Notes under the pieces: generated by a model
Databases searched by the model: none
Told to the model about the DNA's origin: nothing
Seen by the model: only the letters and a program-made list of their open reading frames with translations
Assembly (NCBI RefSeq): GCF_900166965.1
Contig: NZ_FUZI01000001.1
Coordinates: 558,001 to 622,000, forward strand
DNA from: Photobacterium piscicola
GTDB taxonomy: Bacteria > Pseudomonadota > Gammaproteobacteria > Enterobacterales > Vibrionaceae
Length of the DNA: 64,000 nt
Reading direction: 5' to 3'
In this document: piece by piece, positions 19,782 to 28,676 of the stretch
Layout: every line of letters begins with the position of its first letter
Numbering within the stretch: the stretch's first letter is position 1
Program-made: the position numbers and the translations under genes

Positions 19782-20447
19782 GTGTCAAAAATATTAGTTG
19801 TTGATGATGATATACAGTTGTGTGAATTGCTGACTGAAGTGCTAGAAGATGAAGGTCATGATGTCAGTTGTGTTCATTGTGGTGAGTCAGCAATTGAGTA
19901 TCTACAAAATAAAGGCGTCGACTTAGTTCTATTGGATGTGATGTTACCTAATCTTGATGGAATGCAAGTTGCGCGTCGTATTTGTCAGCGGTTTGCGACC
20001 CCTATTTTGATGTTAACCGCATTAGGTGATGAAGCAACCATGCTTGATGGTTTACAAGCAGGGGCAGATCATTTCATTACTAAACCGTTTAAAGTACCTG
20101 AATTATTGACGCGTATTAGTGCTATTTTACGGCGTGTAGGGCTTGAACGTCAGCGTCATAATATTCGCTCTGGTGAAGAAAATATGGCAGCAGAAATGTC
20201 ACGTTTACCATTAACTAGCACAGAAGCGGAATTATTAGAGTATTTAATCAAGCATGATGGGATTGTGGTATCAAAGGCCGAATTACAAAAACAAGTGCTT
20301 AAAAAAGAATTAAGTCCATTTGACCGTAATCTTGATATGCATATAAGTAATATACGCCGTAAAATTGTATTAGCGGGTATGTCTAAGTTACATATTAAGA
20401 CCGTGCGTGGCCGAGGTTATAGTTATACCGAAAGTGTTAACCAGTAA
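19782..20447 (+). CDS. OmpR/CpxR-type response regulator
   Basis: 221-residue response regulator with a GTG start. The receiver domain has the acidic pocket VVDDD (residues 6-10), phosphoacceptor Asp52 in LVLLDVMLPN, LTALGD and the lysine in ITKPFKVPELL. The C-terminal winged helix (about 125-221) ends in HIKTVRGRGYSYT, typical of OmpR/CpxR. Its partner kinase begins 16 bases downstream. It follows the binding-protein gene by 141 bases, so it may have its own promoter. Confidence 0.9.
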   Translation: MSKILVVDDDIQLCELLTEVLEDEGHDVSCVHCGESAIEYLQNKGVDLVLLDVMLPNLDGMQVARRICQRFATPILMLTALGDEATMLDGLQAGADHFITKPFKVPELLTRISAILRRVGLERQRHNIRSGEENMAAEMSRLPLTSTEAELLEYLIKHDGIVVSKAELQKQVLKKELSPFDRNLDMHISNIRRKIVLAGMSKLHIKTVRGRGYSYTESVNQ

Positions 20448-20463
20448 ATTAAAGGATCATTAA

Positions 20464-21855
20464 GTGGAAAGCCTTTCCCAGCGTAAAACGTGGTATAAAC
20501 CGCATCAACAACATGGCTTGGTTGTACGACTTTTTTCGTATTTTACGGTGAGTTTATTATTAATATTACTGTTGCAAAATTTAGCTGAAATTGCCTTAGT
20601 TAAAACAATGCTGCACGTACCAATGAAAGTGCAGCAAAATATACGAGTAATGGCAGAGCAAGCCCAGCAGTTAATTGATACAGGTAATAAACAACAACTG
20701 GGTCAATGGGAAAAGCAACAACCTTATTACTTATTTGTGTTAGATAAAGATCAACATGAAATGGGGGATAGAAAAATGCACCCTCATTTTGCTTTCAAAC
20801 TGACTTATGCCCGTGGAATTAATGCTATTTTAGATTCTCGTGTTAATCAGCCTATATTTGCGATCCCTCTAAAAGATGGCAATCAGCTAATGGTGCAATT
20901 ACCGTATCAATTACATCCTGCCAAATATTTTTCATTTTATTTTGGATTAATTCAGGTCGTGATTGCCGCATTAATTCTTTTGATGTTTTCATTTCTTATT
21001 GCTCGTTATTTACAGCGTCCATTAAATACTTTGCGAGAGGCGAGCCGTAGCCTTGCGAGTGGTGATTTTTCTGTAAGGGTAGCCAATACAGTGAGTGATA
21101 GCACCATTGAATTTAAATCACTTGCTGCTGATTTTGATGAAATGGCCGAAAAGATTCAGATGCTATCAGAACGTCAACGCCGCCTAATTCGTGATGTATC
21201 ACATGAACTACGTACTCCATTAGCTCGGCATAACTTATCATTACATTTAATGAGAAAACGGGTTGCGTCTGAACATCAACATCTTGTTGATAGATTAGAG
21301 CGTGAAGCTGAAGAGATGAATCAATTGGTCAATGAAATTTTAGAATTTAATCAGCTTCAAAATACCACCGATAATGCGCACTTGATTCCAATTGATGTTG
21401 AGAGTTTATGTTTAACCACTGTGCCCGATATTGAGGCTCTATTAGGGGCACAACAGATATTAACTATTGGTATTGATAATGATATACCGATGGTACGAGG
21501 TGACAGTCGGTTGATAGTTCGAGCTATCAGTAACTTATTAGGAAATGCGATTAAATATGCGGGGAAAAATGCGCATATTAGTCTTAACTTAGCGCTGGTG
21601 GATATCGAAGGGCTGCAATTTGTACAATTGAGTGTCGAAGATGATGGTCATGGTATAGCACCACAACATCTTAAACGGATCTTTGATCCATTTACTCGTA
21701 TTGAAGGTGCTCGAGATAAACAATCAGGAGGTTATGGGCTCGGTTTAGCGATTGTTAAAGAAGCAATGACGGTAATGAATGGAACCGTGAAGGCGAAGAA
21801 TCGTCACCCTCATGGCTTGATAATTCAATTGTTATTACCAGTAATGAATAAATAA
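20464..21855 (+). CDS. CpxA-type sensor histidine kinase
   Basis: 463-residue inner membrane kinase with a GTG start. TM1 is at about residues 22-42 and TM2 (FGLIQVVIAALILLMFSFLI) at about 159-178. They flank a periplasmic sensor of roughly 115 residues. HAMP, then HisKA with RDVSHELRTPLARHNLSL (phosphorylated His), then HATPase with the N box NLLGNAIKYAG, G1 DDGHGIAP, and GGYGLGLAIVKE. It pairs with the preceding response regulator. The signal is not known; position suggests a link to the ligand of the adjacent binding protein and chemoreceptor. Confidence 0.9.
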   Translation: MESLSQRKTWYKPHQQHGLVVRLFSYFTVSLLLILLLQNLAEIALVKTMLHVPMKVQQNIRVMAEQAQQLIDTGNKQQLGQWEKQQPYYLFVLDKDQHEMGDRKMHPHFAFKLTYARGINAILDSRVNQPIFAIPLKDGNQLMVQLPYQLHPAKYFSFYFGLIQVVIAALILLMFSFLIARYLQRPLNTLREASRSLASGDFSVRVANTVSDSTIEFKSLAADFDEMAEKIQMLSERQRRLIRDVSHELRTPLARHNLSLHLMRKRVASEHQHLVDRLEREAEEMNQLVNEILEFNQLQNTTDNAHLIPIDVESLCLTTVPDIEALLGAQQILTIGIDNDIPMVRGDSRLIVRAISNLLGNAIKYAGKNAHISLNLALVDIEGLQFVQLSVEDDGHGIAPQHLKRIFDPFTRIEGARDKQSGGYGLGLAIVKEAMTVMNGTVKAKNRHPHGLIIQLLLPVMNK

Positions 21856-22066
21856 GAATATCATTTGAATAATTATTACTTATTGAATGTAAAGATGAAA
21901 TTTATAGTTTAGTTTTTGTAGATTGGTTATATAGTTATTAATCTATTTTGTCGATTAAGTGATTAATTAATGCACTGCTTTTTAAAAAAGAATAGATAAT
22001 GATTATTTTTGTGTTTTTATGATGTGTATTTTTCATTAACAACACAAAATATTCTGATACATGATA

Positions 22067-22080
22067 TTGATTTAAATCAA
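22067..22080. promoter_or_regulatory. FNR binding site
   Basis: TTGATTTAAATCAA is an exact match to the FNR consensus TTGAT-N4-ATCAA, 86 bases before the cytochrome c peroxidase start. This predicts induction when oxygen is low, as is known for E. coli yhjA. Confidence 0.85.
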
Positions 22081-22166
22081 GGTATTTGTTTTTTTTGTGA
22101 TTTAGTTATTTTGATTATTCTGCATAGGTATATATTGCTGGCGGAAGTTTTCAAAAGAGTAATATC

Positions 22167-23696
22167 ATGATTAATAAGAAATATATAAAAAAAGCAATTG
22201 TGAGTGCAGTAGCATTAGGTATCGTTGGCTATGGTGTAATTGTATACGCTGTGCATAAAGAAGATGTCACTTTAGCGAATAAACGCTTAGATGCTTTATC
22301 ATTACATAATATTGATGATCTATCCGCACAAGCGATGCGATTATTAGCTGAAAAAGGCTGTGCAGATTGCCATACGATCAATAGCCCATTGCCTTTTTAT
22401 GCTAAATTGCCAGGTGCGAAACAAACGATGCAAGCAGATATTGATAAAGCTAATCAATCGTTTGAACTTGCTCCTGTTGTACAGGCAGTTGAGCAACATC
22501 AAGCAGTAAATCAAGTCGCGCTTGCTAAATTAGAGTTTGTTCTTAACAATAACTCAATGCCAATTCCTAAATATTTAGCTATACACTGGCCATCAGCATA
22601 CCTCAACAGTGCTGATCGACAGTTGCTGTTAGATTGGATCAAACACCAACGTCAACAATATTATCCAAACCCAACTGCAGCACCACAGTTTAAGAATTTG
22701 GCTATTCAACCAATTCATACCGTATTTAAAACAGATCCAGCGAAAGTTGCATTAGGGTTATCGCTTTACAATAACATCCACTTATCAGCTAATAATAAGT
22801 ATGCATGTTCAAGTTGCCATTCTATCCATACTGGTGGTACCGATAACTTACCAACCAGTTTAGGTATTAATAATCTTAATGATCCTATGAATGCGCCAAC
22901 CGTTTATGATTCTGCATTTAATATGAGTCAGTTCTGGAATGGTCGTGCCGCAGATTTGGCTGCTCAAGCGGCTGGCCCTATTTTTAATCCCGTTGAAATG
23001 GGATCAAAAAATTGGGGCAATATTATAGCTAAACTTAAGCAAGATCCTCAGTTAGTTAAATTATTTGATGCCTCGTATAAAGACGGTATGACAGGGGCAA
23101 ATATCACCAATGCGATTGCTGAGTATGAGAAAACATTGATCACGCCTAATAGCCGTTTTGACCAATACTTAGAAGGTAATTTAAGTGCATTATCACCTGA
23201 AGAAATTGAAGGTTTTAAATTATTCTTAAAAACAGGCTGTCAAACTTGTCACGTAGGTCAAAGTATGGGCGGGCAATCATACGAGAAAATGGGTGTTTAT
23301 AGTAGCTTCTTTGGTAACCTTAAGGGTAAGCATATTGAGGGTGATAAAGGGCGCTATTTAGTTACTCATAATGAAAAGCAAATGCATTATTTTAAAGTGC
23401 CTAATTTACGTAATATAGCAATAACTGGGCCTTATTTCTCTGGTGGTCGCGCAGCGACATTATCTGAAGCGGTTAATGCAATGGCGAAGTATCAGTGTAA
23501 TACTGATTTTACACCAAAAGACACCAAAGCGATGGTTGCTTATCTGAAAACGTTAACAGGTGAATATCAGGGTAAAATGTTAACTAACCTTAATTGCCAT
23601 GATGTGAATGGTCAGCAAGTGTGTAATAGTGCGAAAGATCAAGTTTGGAAACAAGTGACAGGACGTAAATTGCCTACTGAAATGCCGCTTAACTAA
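22167..23696 (+). CDS. Triheme cytochrome c peroxidase (YhjA/CcpT-like)
   Basis: 509-residue membrane-anchored periplasmic peroxidase. The N-terminal hydrophobic segment (IVSAVALGIVGYGVIVYAV) has no clear cleavage site, so it is likely an anchor. Three haem c sites are visible: CADCH (Cys65-His69), CSSCH (Cys214-His218) and CQTCH (Cys358-His362). The first belongs to an extra N-terminal domain, and the other two to the classical di-haem MauG/CcpA-type core. Triheme enzymes of this kind take electrons from quinol to reduce hydrogen peroxide. A perfect FNR box lies upstream. It is monocistronic, with a terminator at 23713. Confidence 0.9.
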   Translation: MINKKYIKKAIVSAVALGIVGYGVIVYAVHKEDVTLANKRLDALSLHNIDDLSAQAMRLLAEKGCADCHTINSPLPFYAKLPGAKQTMQADIDKANQSFELAPVVQAVEQHQAVNQVALAKLEFVLNNNSMPIPKYLAIHWPSAYLNSADRQLLLDWIKHQRQQYYPNPTAAPQFKNLAIQPIHTVFKTDPAKVALGLSLYNNIHLSANNKYACSSCHSIHTGGTDNLPTSLGINNLNDPMNAPTVYDSAFNMSQFWNGRAADLAAQAAGPIFNPVEMGSKNWGNIIAKLKQDPQLVKLFDASYKDGMTGANITNAIAEYEKTLITPNSRFDQYLEGNLSALSPEEIEGFKLFLKTGCQTCHVGQSMGGQSYEKMGVYSSFFGNLKGKHIEGDKGRYLVTHNEKQMHYFKVPNLRNIAITGPYFSGGRAATLSEAVNAMAKYQCNTDFTPKDTKAMVAYLKTLTGEYQGKMLTNLNCHDVNGQQVCNSAKDQVWKQVTGRKLPTEMPLN

Positions 23697-23712
23697 AATT
23701 AATATTGATAAT

Positions 23713-23741
23713 AGCCGCCACGTTATATGGCGGCTTTTTTG
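23713..23741 (+). terminator. Rho-independent terminator after the peroxidase gene
   Basis: AGCCGCCA pairs with TGGCGGCT around a seven- or eight-base loop, followed by TTTTTT. Confidence 0.9.
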
Positions 23742-23790
23742 CTTTCGGACTTAAAATATTAGGCTTTTACGCCACCATAAATATAAAAAA

Positions 23791-23806
23791 CAGTGGACAG
23801 CCATAT
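23791..23806 (+). repeat. REP-like element, left copy
   Basis: CAGTGGACAGCCATAT. Its 15-base core AGTGGACAGCCATAT is repeated exactly in inverted orientation at 25776-25790, beyond the RAYT and HAD genes. The 10-base core also occurs at 25700-25709. Confidence 0.7.
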
Positions 23807-23874
23807 TCTTGATATTCTTGCACATCAATAATGAGTGACTACACTTAAGCTTCAAGTTGCTTATGGTGAAACGA

Positions 23875-24882
23875 ATGACAATTTCAAGACGAAAATTGAT
23901 AGAGCCTCAAATTACCCCTTTTTATCATGTAATTAATCGCTGTGTGCGTCGTGCTTATCTGTGTGGGGATGATCCGTATAACGGTAAAAACTATCAACAT
24001 CGTCGTGGTTGGATAGTAAATAAAATCAAACAATTAGCAGCTGTATTTTGTATTGATATTTGTGCTTATGCCGTTATGAGTAACCATTATCATTTAGTGC
24101 TAAAAATAGATATTGAGCAGCAACAAAAATTAACCCCAGAAGAAGTAATATCACGTTGGTTACAGTTATTTAGCGGCCATCCTATCGCGGTTGATTTTTT
24201 AAAAGATGGGCAAATAGCCGCAGATAAACAACAAGCATTATCAAATTTAGTGGCTGAATGGCAACAACGATTAGGCAGTATTAGTTGGTTTATGCGTTGT
24301 CTTAATGAAGAAATCGCGCGAAAAGCCAATAAAGAAGATCAATGCAAAGGTGCATTTTGGGAAGGACGTTTTAAATCTCAAGCGTTGTTAGACGAACAGG
24401 CATTATTATCTTGCATGATGTACGTAGATTTAAACCCGATCAGGGCTGGCGTTACACCGTCATTAGAACAATCAGATTTTACCTCTATTCAGCAACGTAT
24501 TCGTGAACATCACCAAACGAAAACATCGACACAACAATCATCATCAGATATCTCTCGTTTTCAATTATTACCTTTTGTTGGTGGTGAACATCAAGCTAAA
24601 AAAGTGGGTGTTAATGTCACTTTTGCCGATTATCTTGAGCTTATTGATTGGACGGGTCGATTTATTCGAAATGATAAAAAAGGGTTTATTGCACCCAACC
24701 AACCAAGAATTTTGCAGAAAATGGGTATAACATCAGATGCTTGGCTTGAGCATAGTGAACAATTTATGGAACATTATGCCAACGTGAGTGGTAAATGGTC
24801 TCAAATGTGTGCCTTCAAACAACGCGTTGGTGGGCAGTGGTGCAAGGGAAAATCAGCAAGCCACCAGTTACATCCAAGTTAG
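23875..24882 (+). CDS. REP-associated tyrosine transposase (Y1/RAYT-like)
   Basis: About 335-residue protein of the Y1 transposase (IS200-like) superfamily, RAYT branch. The N-terminal pattern ITPFYHVINRCVRRAYLCG and the HUH-type motif YAVMSNHYHLVLK (HxH metal site) are clear. GAFWEGRFKSQALLDE and CMMYVDLNPIRAG complete the domain. RAYTs mobilise or maintain REP sequences and act on single-stranded DNA. Short inverted TGGACAGCCA elements flank this gene. The frame is open from 23857; I chose the ATG at 23875 because the family starts MTI-R. It appears intact. Confidence 0.85.
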   Translation: MTISRRKLIEPQITPFYHVINRCVRRAYLCGDDPYNGKNYQHRRGWIVNKIKQLAAVFCIDICAYAVMSNHYHLVLKIDIEQQQKLTPEEVISRWLQLFSGHPIAVDFLKDGQIAADKQQALSNLVAEWQQRLGSISWFMRCLNEEIARKANKEDQCKGAFWEGRFKSQALLDEQALLSCMMYVDLNPIRAGVTPSLEQSDFTSIQQRIREHHQTKTSTQQSSSDISRFQLLPFVGGEHQAKKVGVNVTFADYLELIDWTGRFIRNDKKGFIAPNQPRILQKMGITSDAWLEHSEQFMEHYANVSGKWSQMCAFKQRVGGQWCKGKSASHQLHPS

Positions 24883-25049
24883 ATGTGTTTATCTTTATTA
24901 GATAATGATACCGCGATCACAGCCAGGATTGTGGGTGTTGTCGATCCTGTTTTAAATTATTGTCGAGTATTTCTCATTTTAAAATATTAACTTCAAGTAT
25001 TATTTTAAATAAATTGTGTTTAATTATTGTTATATAGAGGAGGTGAATA

Positions 25050-25667
25050 ATGACGACTAATAACATTAAAAATATAGTGTTTGATATTGGAAATGTAGTT
25101 GTACGTTGGAATCCACTTGAAATTATTAAGCTAACTTTTGGTGAAATAGAATACCCAGAACAATTAACAAAAACTATTTTTCATAGTGAGTTATGGGCAG
25201 CGCTGAATAAAGGCGAATTGACTGAATCAGAAGCTAAAATAAGATATCAAGAGCAGCTTAAGTATTCTAAAGAGGATATTGAACGGTTATTTTATTATAT
25301 AAAGCAAAGTCAAATTCTTTTATTTGGCTCTGTTGAGTTGATTAATAGGGTAAAACTAGCTGGCTACAATATTTATGCTTTGACTGATAATGTTGTTGAA
25401 ATTGTTGATTATCTTAAAAAACAATATGATTTTTGGCCAATGTTTGATGGTGCGATTGTGTCTGCTGAAGTGGGATGCTTAAAGCCGCAGGTAGCAATAT
25501 TTCATTGTTTACTTAATAAATATAATCTTCAGGCATCTGAATCTGTATTTATTGATGATATGTCACCTAATGTTGAAGGTGCTAGAACATTAGGTTTTTC
25601 TGCTATTCAATTTAAAGATTCAATACAATGTGAGTGCGAATTAAAATCGTTGGGGGTTTCTTTTTAG
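25050..25667 (+). CDS. HAD-like hydrolase (YihX-type)
   Basis: 205-residue haloacid-dehalogenase superfamily hydrolase. Motif I is VFDIGNVVVRWNP (nucleophile Asp, with the second Asp replaced by Asn as in YihX-like proteins). Motif II is in IYALTDN, the lysine in EVGCLKPQVAIF, and the metal aspartates in VFIDDMSPNVEGA. A helical cap lies at about residues 20-85. These are usually cytoplasmic sugar- or nucleotide-phosphate phosphatases. The ATG follows a perfect GAGGAGGTG. It lies inside the pair of inverted REP-like elements. Confidence 0.85.
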   Translation: MTTNNIKNIVFDIGNVVVRWNPLEIIKLTFGEIEYPEQLTKTIFHSELWAALNKGELTESEAKIRYQEQLKYSKEDIERLFYYIKQSQILLFGSVELINRVKLAGYNIYALTDNVVEIVDYLKKQYDFWPMFDGAIVSAEVGCLKPQVAIFHCLLNKYNLQASESVFIDDMSPNVEGARTLGFSAIQFKDSIQCECELKSLGVSF

Positions 25668-25699
25668 TCAACTGAGGTTTATATCAAAATAAAAAGATT

Positions 25700-25709
25700 T
25701 GGCTGTCCA
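25700..25709 (-). repeat. REP-like core, middle copy
   Basis: TGGCTGTCCA, the inverse of the TGGACAGCCA core found at 23794-23803, just after the HAD gene. Confidence 0.55.
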
Positions 25710-25775
25710 ATGAGAAAAGTACGAGATTATCGATGGTTAAACGAGAGGTTAGCGTTGATTTTTAGGTGCTAATTT

Positions 25776-25790
25776 ATATGGCTGTCCACT
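25776..25790 (-). repeat. REP-like element, right copy
   Basis: ATATGGCTGTCCACT is the exact reverse complement of 23792-23806. With the left copy it brackets the RAYT and HAD genes, about 2.0 kb in all. Confidence 0.7.
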
Positions 25791-25852
25791 ATAGTCATCT
25801 CTATAGTATAGTGATGTAGCGACATGGATGTAATTAACGATAGGGAGTACGG

Positions 25853-26776
25853 ATGAAAAAAGGTTTTGATATTATTGGTGCTCCCTTTAACCAATTAGGG
25901 TGTGTAACGACGGATAAAAATACGGTTGATGGTCTTCGTGAAATGGATGAGGGATCATGGGTCGGGCTTACTGATTGGATTCAAGTCAGAACACAACGTT
26001 GGGCCTCAGATATCATCGATATTGGTGATGTTGCGGTAACGTCTGATGTTAAACATTTCATTGATCATGGCGATAAAGACAACGCATTATTGAATTATAC
26101 AAATAGTCTGAAATCAACGTTGTTAAAGAGTTATCAGAATAACCGCATTCCAATTACAATTGGTGGCGATCATTCTATTGCGGTTGGAACATTACAAGCA
26201 ACGATGGAATTTTTCCAAAAAGGGAAAGGTAAAAAGGTTGCTGTTGTTTGGGTTGATGCACATGCTGATATCAATAATAGCTTAGACAGTAATTTGCATG
26301 GAAAACCGCTGGCATTATTAATGAATCAATACCCATATAATGAATGGAATATGCCTGCTGATATTGCAATTAATCCTCAGGATGTTTATTACATTGGTAT
26401 TAGAGATGTTATGCGAAATGAGTTCGATTTAATAAATGAATTGAATATTACTAATTATGATATGGCATTTATTGAGGAACATGGATTTAATAATGTTATA
26501 AAAAGCTTAATGACAACATTGGAACAAGACTACGACCATATTTATTTATCATTTGATTATGATGCGTTAGATGGTTGCATCTTTCGAGCCTGTGCAACTC
26601 CAAATGTAGGTGGTTTAACCGCGAGAGAAGCATTGCGTCTTGTTTATATGCTTGCTTCTAGCCCTAAATTTATTGGTGCTGATTTTGTTGAGTATATGCC
26701 AGAGCTTGATGATAATGGAATATCTAAAGAATTAATGGTAAAACTTATTGATGCTGTATGGGGATTTCGATCGTAA
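25853..26776 (+). CDS. Arginase/agmatinase/formiminoglutamase family enzyme
   Basis: 307-residue ureohydrolase. All manganese ligands are present: His107 (GGDHS), Asp135, His137 and Asp139 (VDAHAD), and Asp235 and Asp237 (SFDYDALD). The SNLHGKP and GADFVEYMPE blocks also fit. The usual SFDVDALDP reads SFDYDALDG here, so substrate choice between arginine, agmatine and related guanidines cannot be read off; overall length and the N-terminus IIGAPFNQLG favour arginase-like. It is monocistronic; the neighbouring genes are not arginine catabolism genes. Confidence 0.85.
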   Translation: MKKGFDIIGAPFNQLGCVTTDKNTVDGLREMDEGSWVGLTDWIQVRTQRWASDIIDIGDVAVTSDVKHFIDHGDKDNALLNYTNSLKSTLLKSYQNNRIPITIGGDHSIAVGTLQATMEFFQKGKGKKVAVVWVDAHADINNSLDSNLHGKPLALLMNQYPYNEWNMPADIAINPQDVYYIGIRDVMRNEFDLINELNITNYDMAFIEEHGFNNVIKSLMTTLEQDYDHIYLSFDYDALDGCIFRACATPNVGGLTAREALRLVYMLASSPKFIGADFVEYMPELDDNGISKELMVKLIDAVWGFRS

Positions 26777-26827
26777 TAGATTCAATAAATAAAACCGATA
26801 TGGTTAATCGGTTTTAAATTGTTTATT

Positions 26828-27619
26828 TTAGAAACTGTGTTTGTCATCAGGGAACGTTTGTTGTTCCACTTCTTCGCGATATTTTGTTACAGCCGCTTCA
26901 ATTGAACCTGTTTCTGCGAGGAAATTCCTTGAAAAACGTGGAATATAATTAGCTGATACACCTAAGATATCGTGCATAACTAAAACTTGGCCATCGGTAT
27001 CTTTACCTGCACCAATACCAATTACTGGAATATTGAGTTCAAGTGTAATTTGTTGGGCTAATTTAGCGGGTACGCATTCTAGAACTAACACCTGAACACC
27101 TGCTTGTTGTAACTGTTGAGCATTTTCCATTATTTCTGTGGCTTGTGCTTCTGTTTTTCCCTGAACTTTATATCCACCATATATATTAACAGCTTGTGGC
27201 ATTAAGCCTAAGTGTGCACAAATTGGTACTGCCCGTTCTGTTAATATTTTAACAGTATCGATTAACCAACTACCGCCTTCAACTTTTATCATATTAGCTC
27301 CCGCTTTCATTAGCTTGGCGGCTGATTCGCATGCTGTATTAGGCGTGTGATAACTCATAAAAGGTAAATCTGAAATAATAAATGCATTTGGGCTTCCTGC
27401 TCTCACGCATTGTGTGTGGTAAACCAAATCATCAACACTGACATCGAGTGTTGTGGGTTTTCCTTGTATAACGGAACCAAGGGAGTCTCCGACAACCAAT
27501 ACTGGTATGTTTTGTGAATCAAAGACCTTTGAAAAACTTGCATCATAAGCGGTGATTGCTGCAAATTTTTTACCTAATACTTTCCAATTATTTAAATCTG
27601 AAATGGTGATTTTTTTCAT
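26828..27619 (-). CDS. panB: 3-methyl-2-oxobutanoate hydroxymethyltransferase
   Basis: 263-residue PanB, first committed enzyme of pantothenate synthesis (ketoisovalerate plus methylene-tetrahydrofolate to ketopantoate). Matching blocks are [31 protein letters not shown] (Mg-binding Asp-Ser), [26 protein letters not shown], and [20 protein letters not shown]. The usual partner panC is absent here; either the pathway is split or this is a second copy. It is convergent with the arginase gene. Confidence 0.92.
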   Translation of the reverse strand: MKKITISDLNNWKVLGKKFAAITAYDASFSKVFDSQNIPVLVVGDSLGSVIQGKPTTLDVSVDDLVYHTQCVRAGSPNAFIISDLPFMSYHTPNTACESAAKLMKAGANMIKVEGGSWLIDTVKILTERAVPICAHLGLMPQAVNIYGGYKVQGKTEAQATEIMENAQQLQQAGVQVLVLECVPAKLAQQITLELNIPVIGIGAGKDTDGQVLVMHDILGVSANYIPRFSRNFLAETGSIEAAVTKYREEVEQQTFPDDKHSF

Positions 27620-27824
27620 TAGTCATTCTTTTTTGTGGTAAAAAAATGATGCTAACATGTCTTAATGTGTGTATATATTTCAATTAAGACAGACCACATT
27701 TGTTATGTGACAGCTTAAAATGTGTTATCCATCTTGTTTTTATTCGATATGTATAATATTTGTCAAAGTGAAATTAAGTATCGAGATATAAATAAATACG
27801 CGTTTATTTTTACTAAAGTAATAT

Positions 27825-28235
27825 ATGAAAGATAAAATAGTTAAATTGGGATTTATCGCTGCAGCCATGATGAATATCGGTGGTGTGTTAATTTTTTCTC
27901 GTTTATTTACTAATTCAGTTATTAATGATTTTGACCCTGTTGTTATGTCCAATTTTGGGTTGTTAATGATTGTTATCTGGGGATTGGCATATTTAGGTGC
28001 GGCATCAATAACATCTAATCTAAAGTGGTTGGCAGGAGCATTTGTTATTGAAAAATTAGTCTATGTAATATCGTGGATCTGTTGGTTTAAAGGTCATGAT
28101 CTGAGTGCTGTTTATGATCAAGATTTATTTGCCGGTATATTTTATAGTATCTATGGTGCTAATGATTTTGTGTTTATGATATTTTTCTTGTGGGTGTTTT
28201 TAGCACAAACTAAAGTATTAAAACCAATAGCATAA
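27825..28235 (+). CDS. Small hypothetical membrane protein
   Basis: 136-residue protein with about four hydrophobic helices (for example GFIAAAMMNIGGVLIFSRLF and FGLLMIVIWGLAYLGAASI) and few charged residues between them. I do not recognise the family with confidence; the topology is that of small inner membrane proteins of unknown role. It is divergent from panB and followed by a hairpin at 28287. Confidence 0.6.
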   Translation: MKDKIVKLGFIAAAMMNIGGVLIFSRLFTNSVINDFDPVVMSNFGLLMIVIWGLAYLGAASITSNLKWLAGAFVIEKLVYVISWICWFKGHDLSAVYDQDLFAGIFYSIYGANDFVFMIFFLWVFLAQTKVLKPIA

Positions 28236-28286
28236 TGTTTTATACGACTTCGTATGTGACACTGTAAAGTTTGATGTTCGTAAGAA

Positions 28287-28319
28287 GAAACGCCTAAGGC
28301 TAATAACCTTGGGCGTTTC
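28287..28319. terminator. Strong hairpin, probable terminator
   Basis: GAAACGCC-TAAGG and CCTT-GGGCGTTTC form a long stem with a short loop. There is no clear T-tract on the plus strand, so it may stop transcription weakly or act in RNA stability. Confidence 0.5.
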
Positions 28320-28436
28320 CGTATGTAGTTGATACGTTTGAACAATACCATACAATGATATTGTTTTTATCTGAGAGCTTTGTTTCCTCAACTAAATAGT
28401 GATTACTTTTTTATATTGTTATTAATCTTCGTTAAT

Positions 28437-28676
28437 TTATTTTTCAGGTGTCTCAAGCGCTTTAATAGCGATATTAACTGTGTTGTTAAAATCAGTATTA
28501 TTTTCTAGCATTCCTGAGCTTGCAGGTCCAAGTGCATTTGAATATAAGTCGCGTTGCTTGTTTAATGGTAGATCTAATTGGTCGTATAAATTTTGACGGA
28601 TTTTTGCATGTTGTTCTGGTGCATTGTTTGATAGATCGACCAAAGTGTCATAAATAAGATTAGCGATATTATTCAT
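28437..28676 (-). CDS. Small hypothetical protein, 79 residues
   Basis: Soluble, acidic, helical-looking small protein (NIANLIYDTLVDLSNNAPEQ, then KIRQNLYDQLDLPLNKQRDL). AAGGAG stands 7 bases before the start on the minus strand (28684-28689), which supports it being real. The family is not recognised. It is isolated between two intergenic regions. Confidence 0.55.
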   Translation of the reverse strand: MNNIANLIYDTLVDLSNNAPEQHAKIRQNLYDQLDLPLNKQRDLYSNALGPASSGMLENNTDFNNTVNIAIKALETPEK

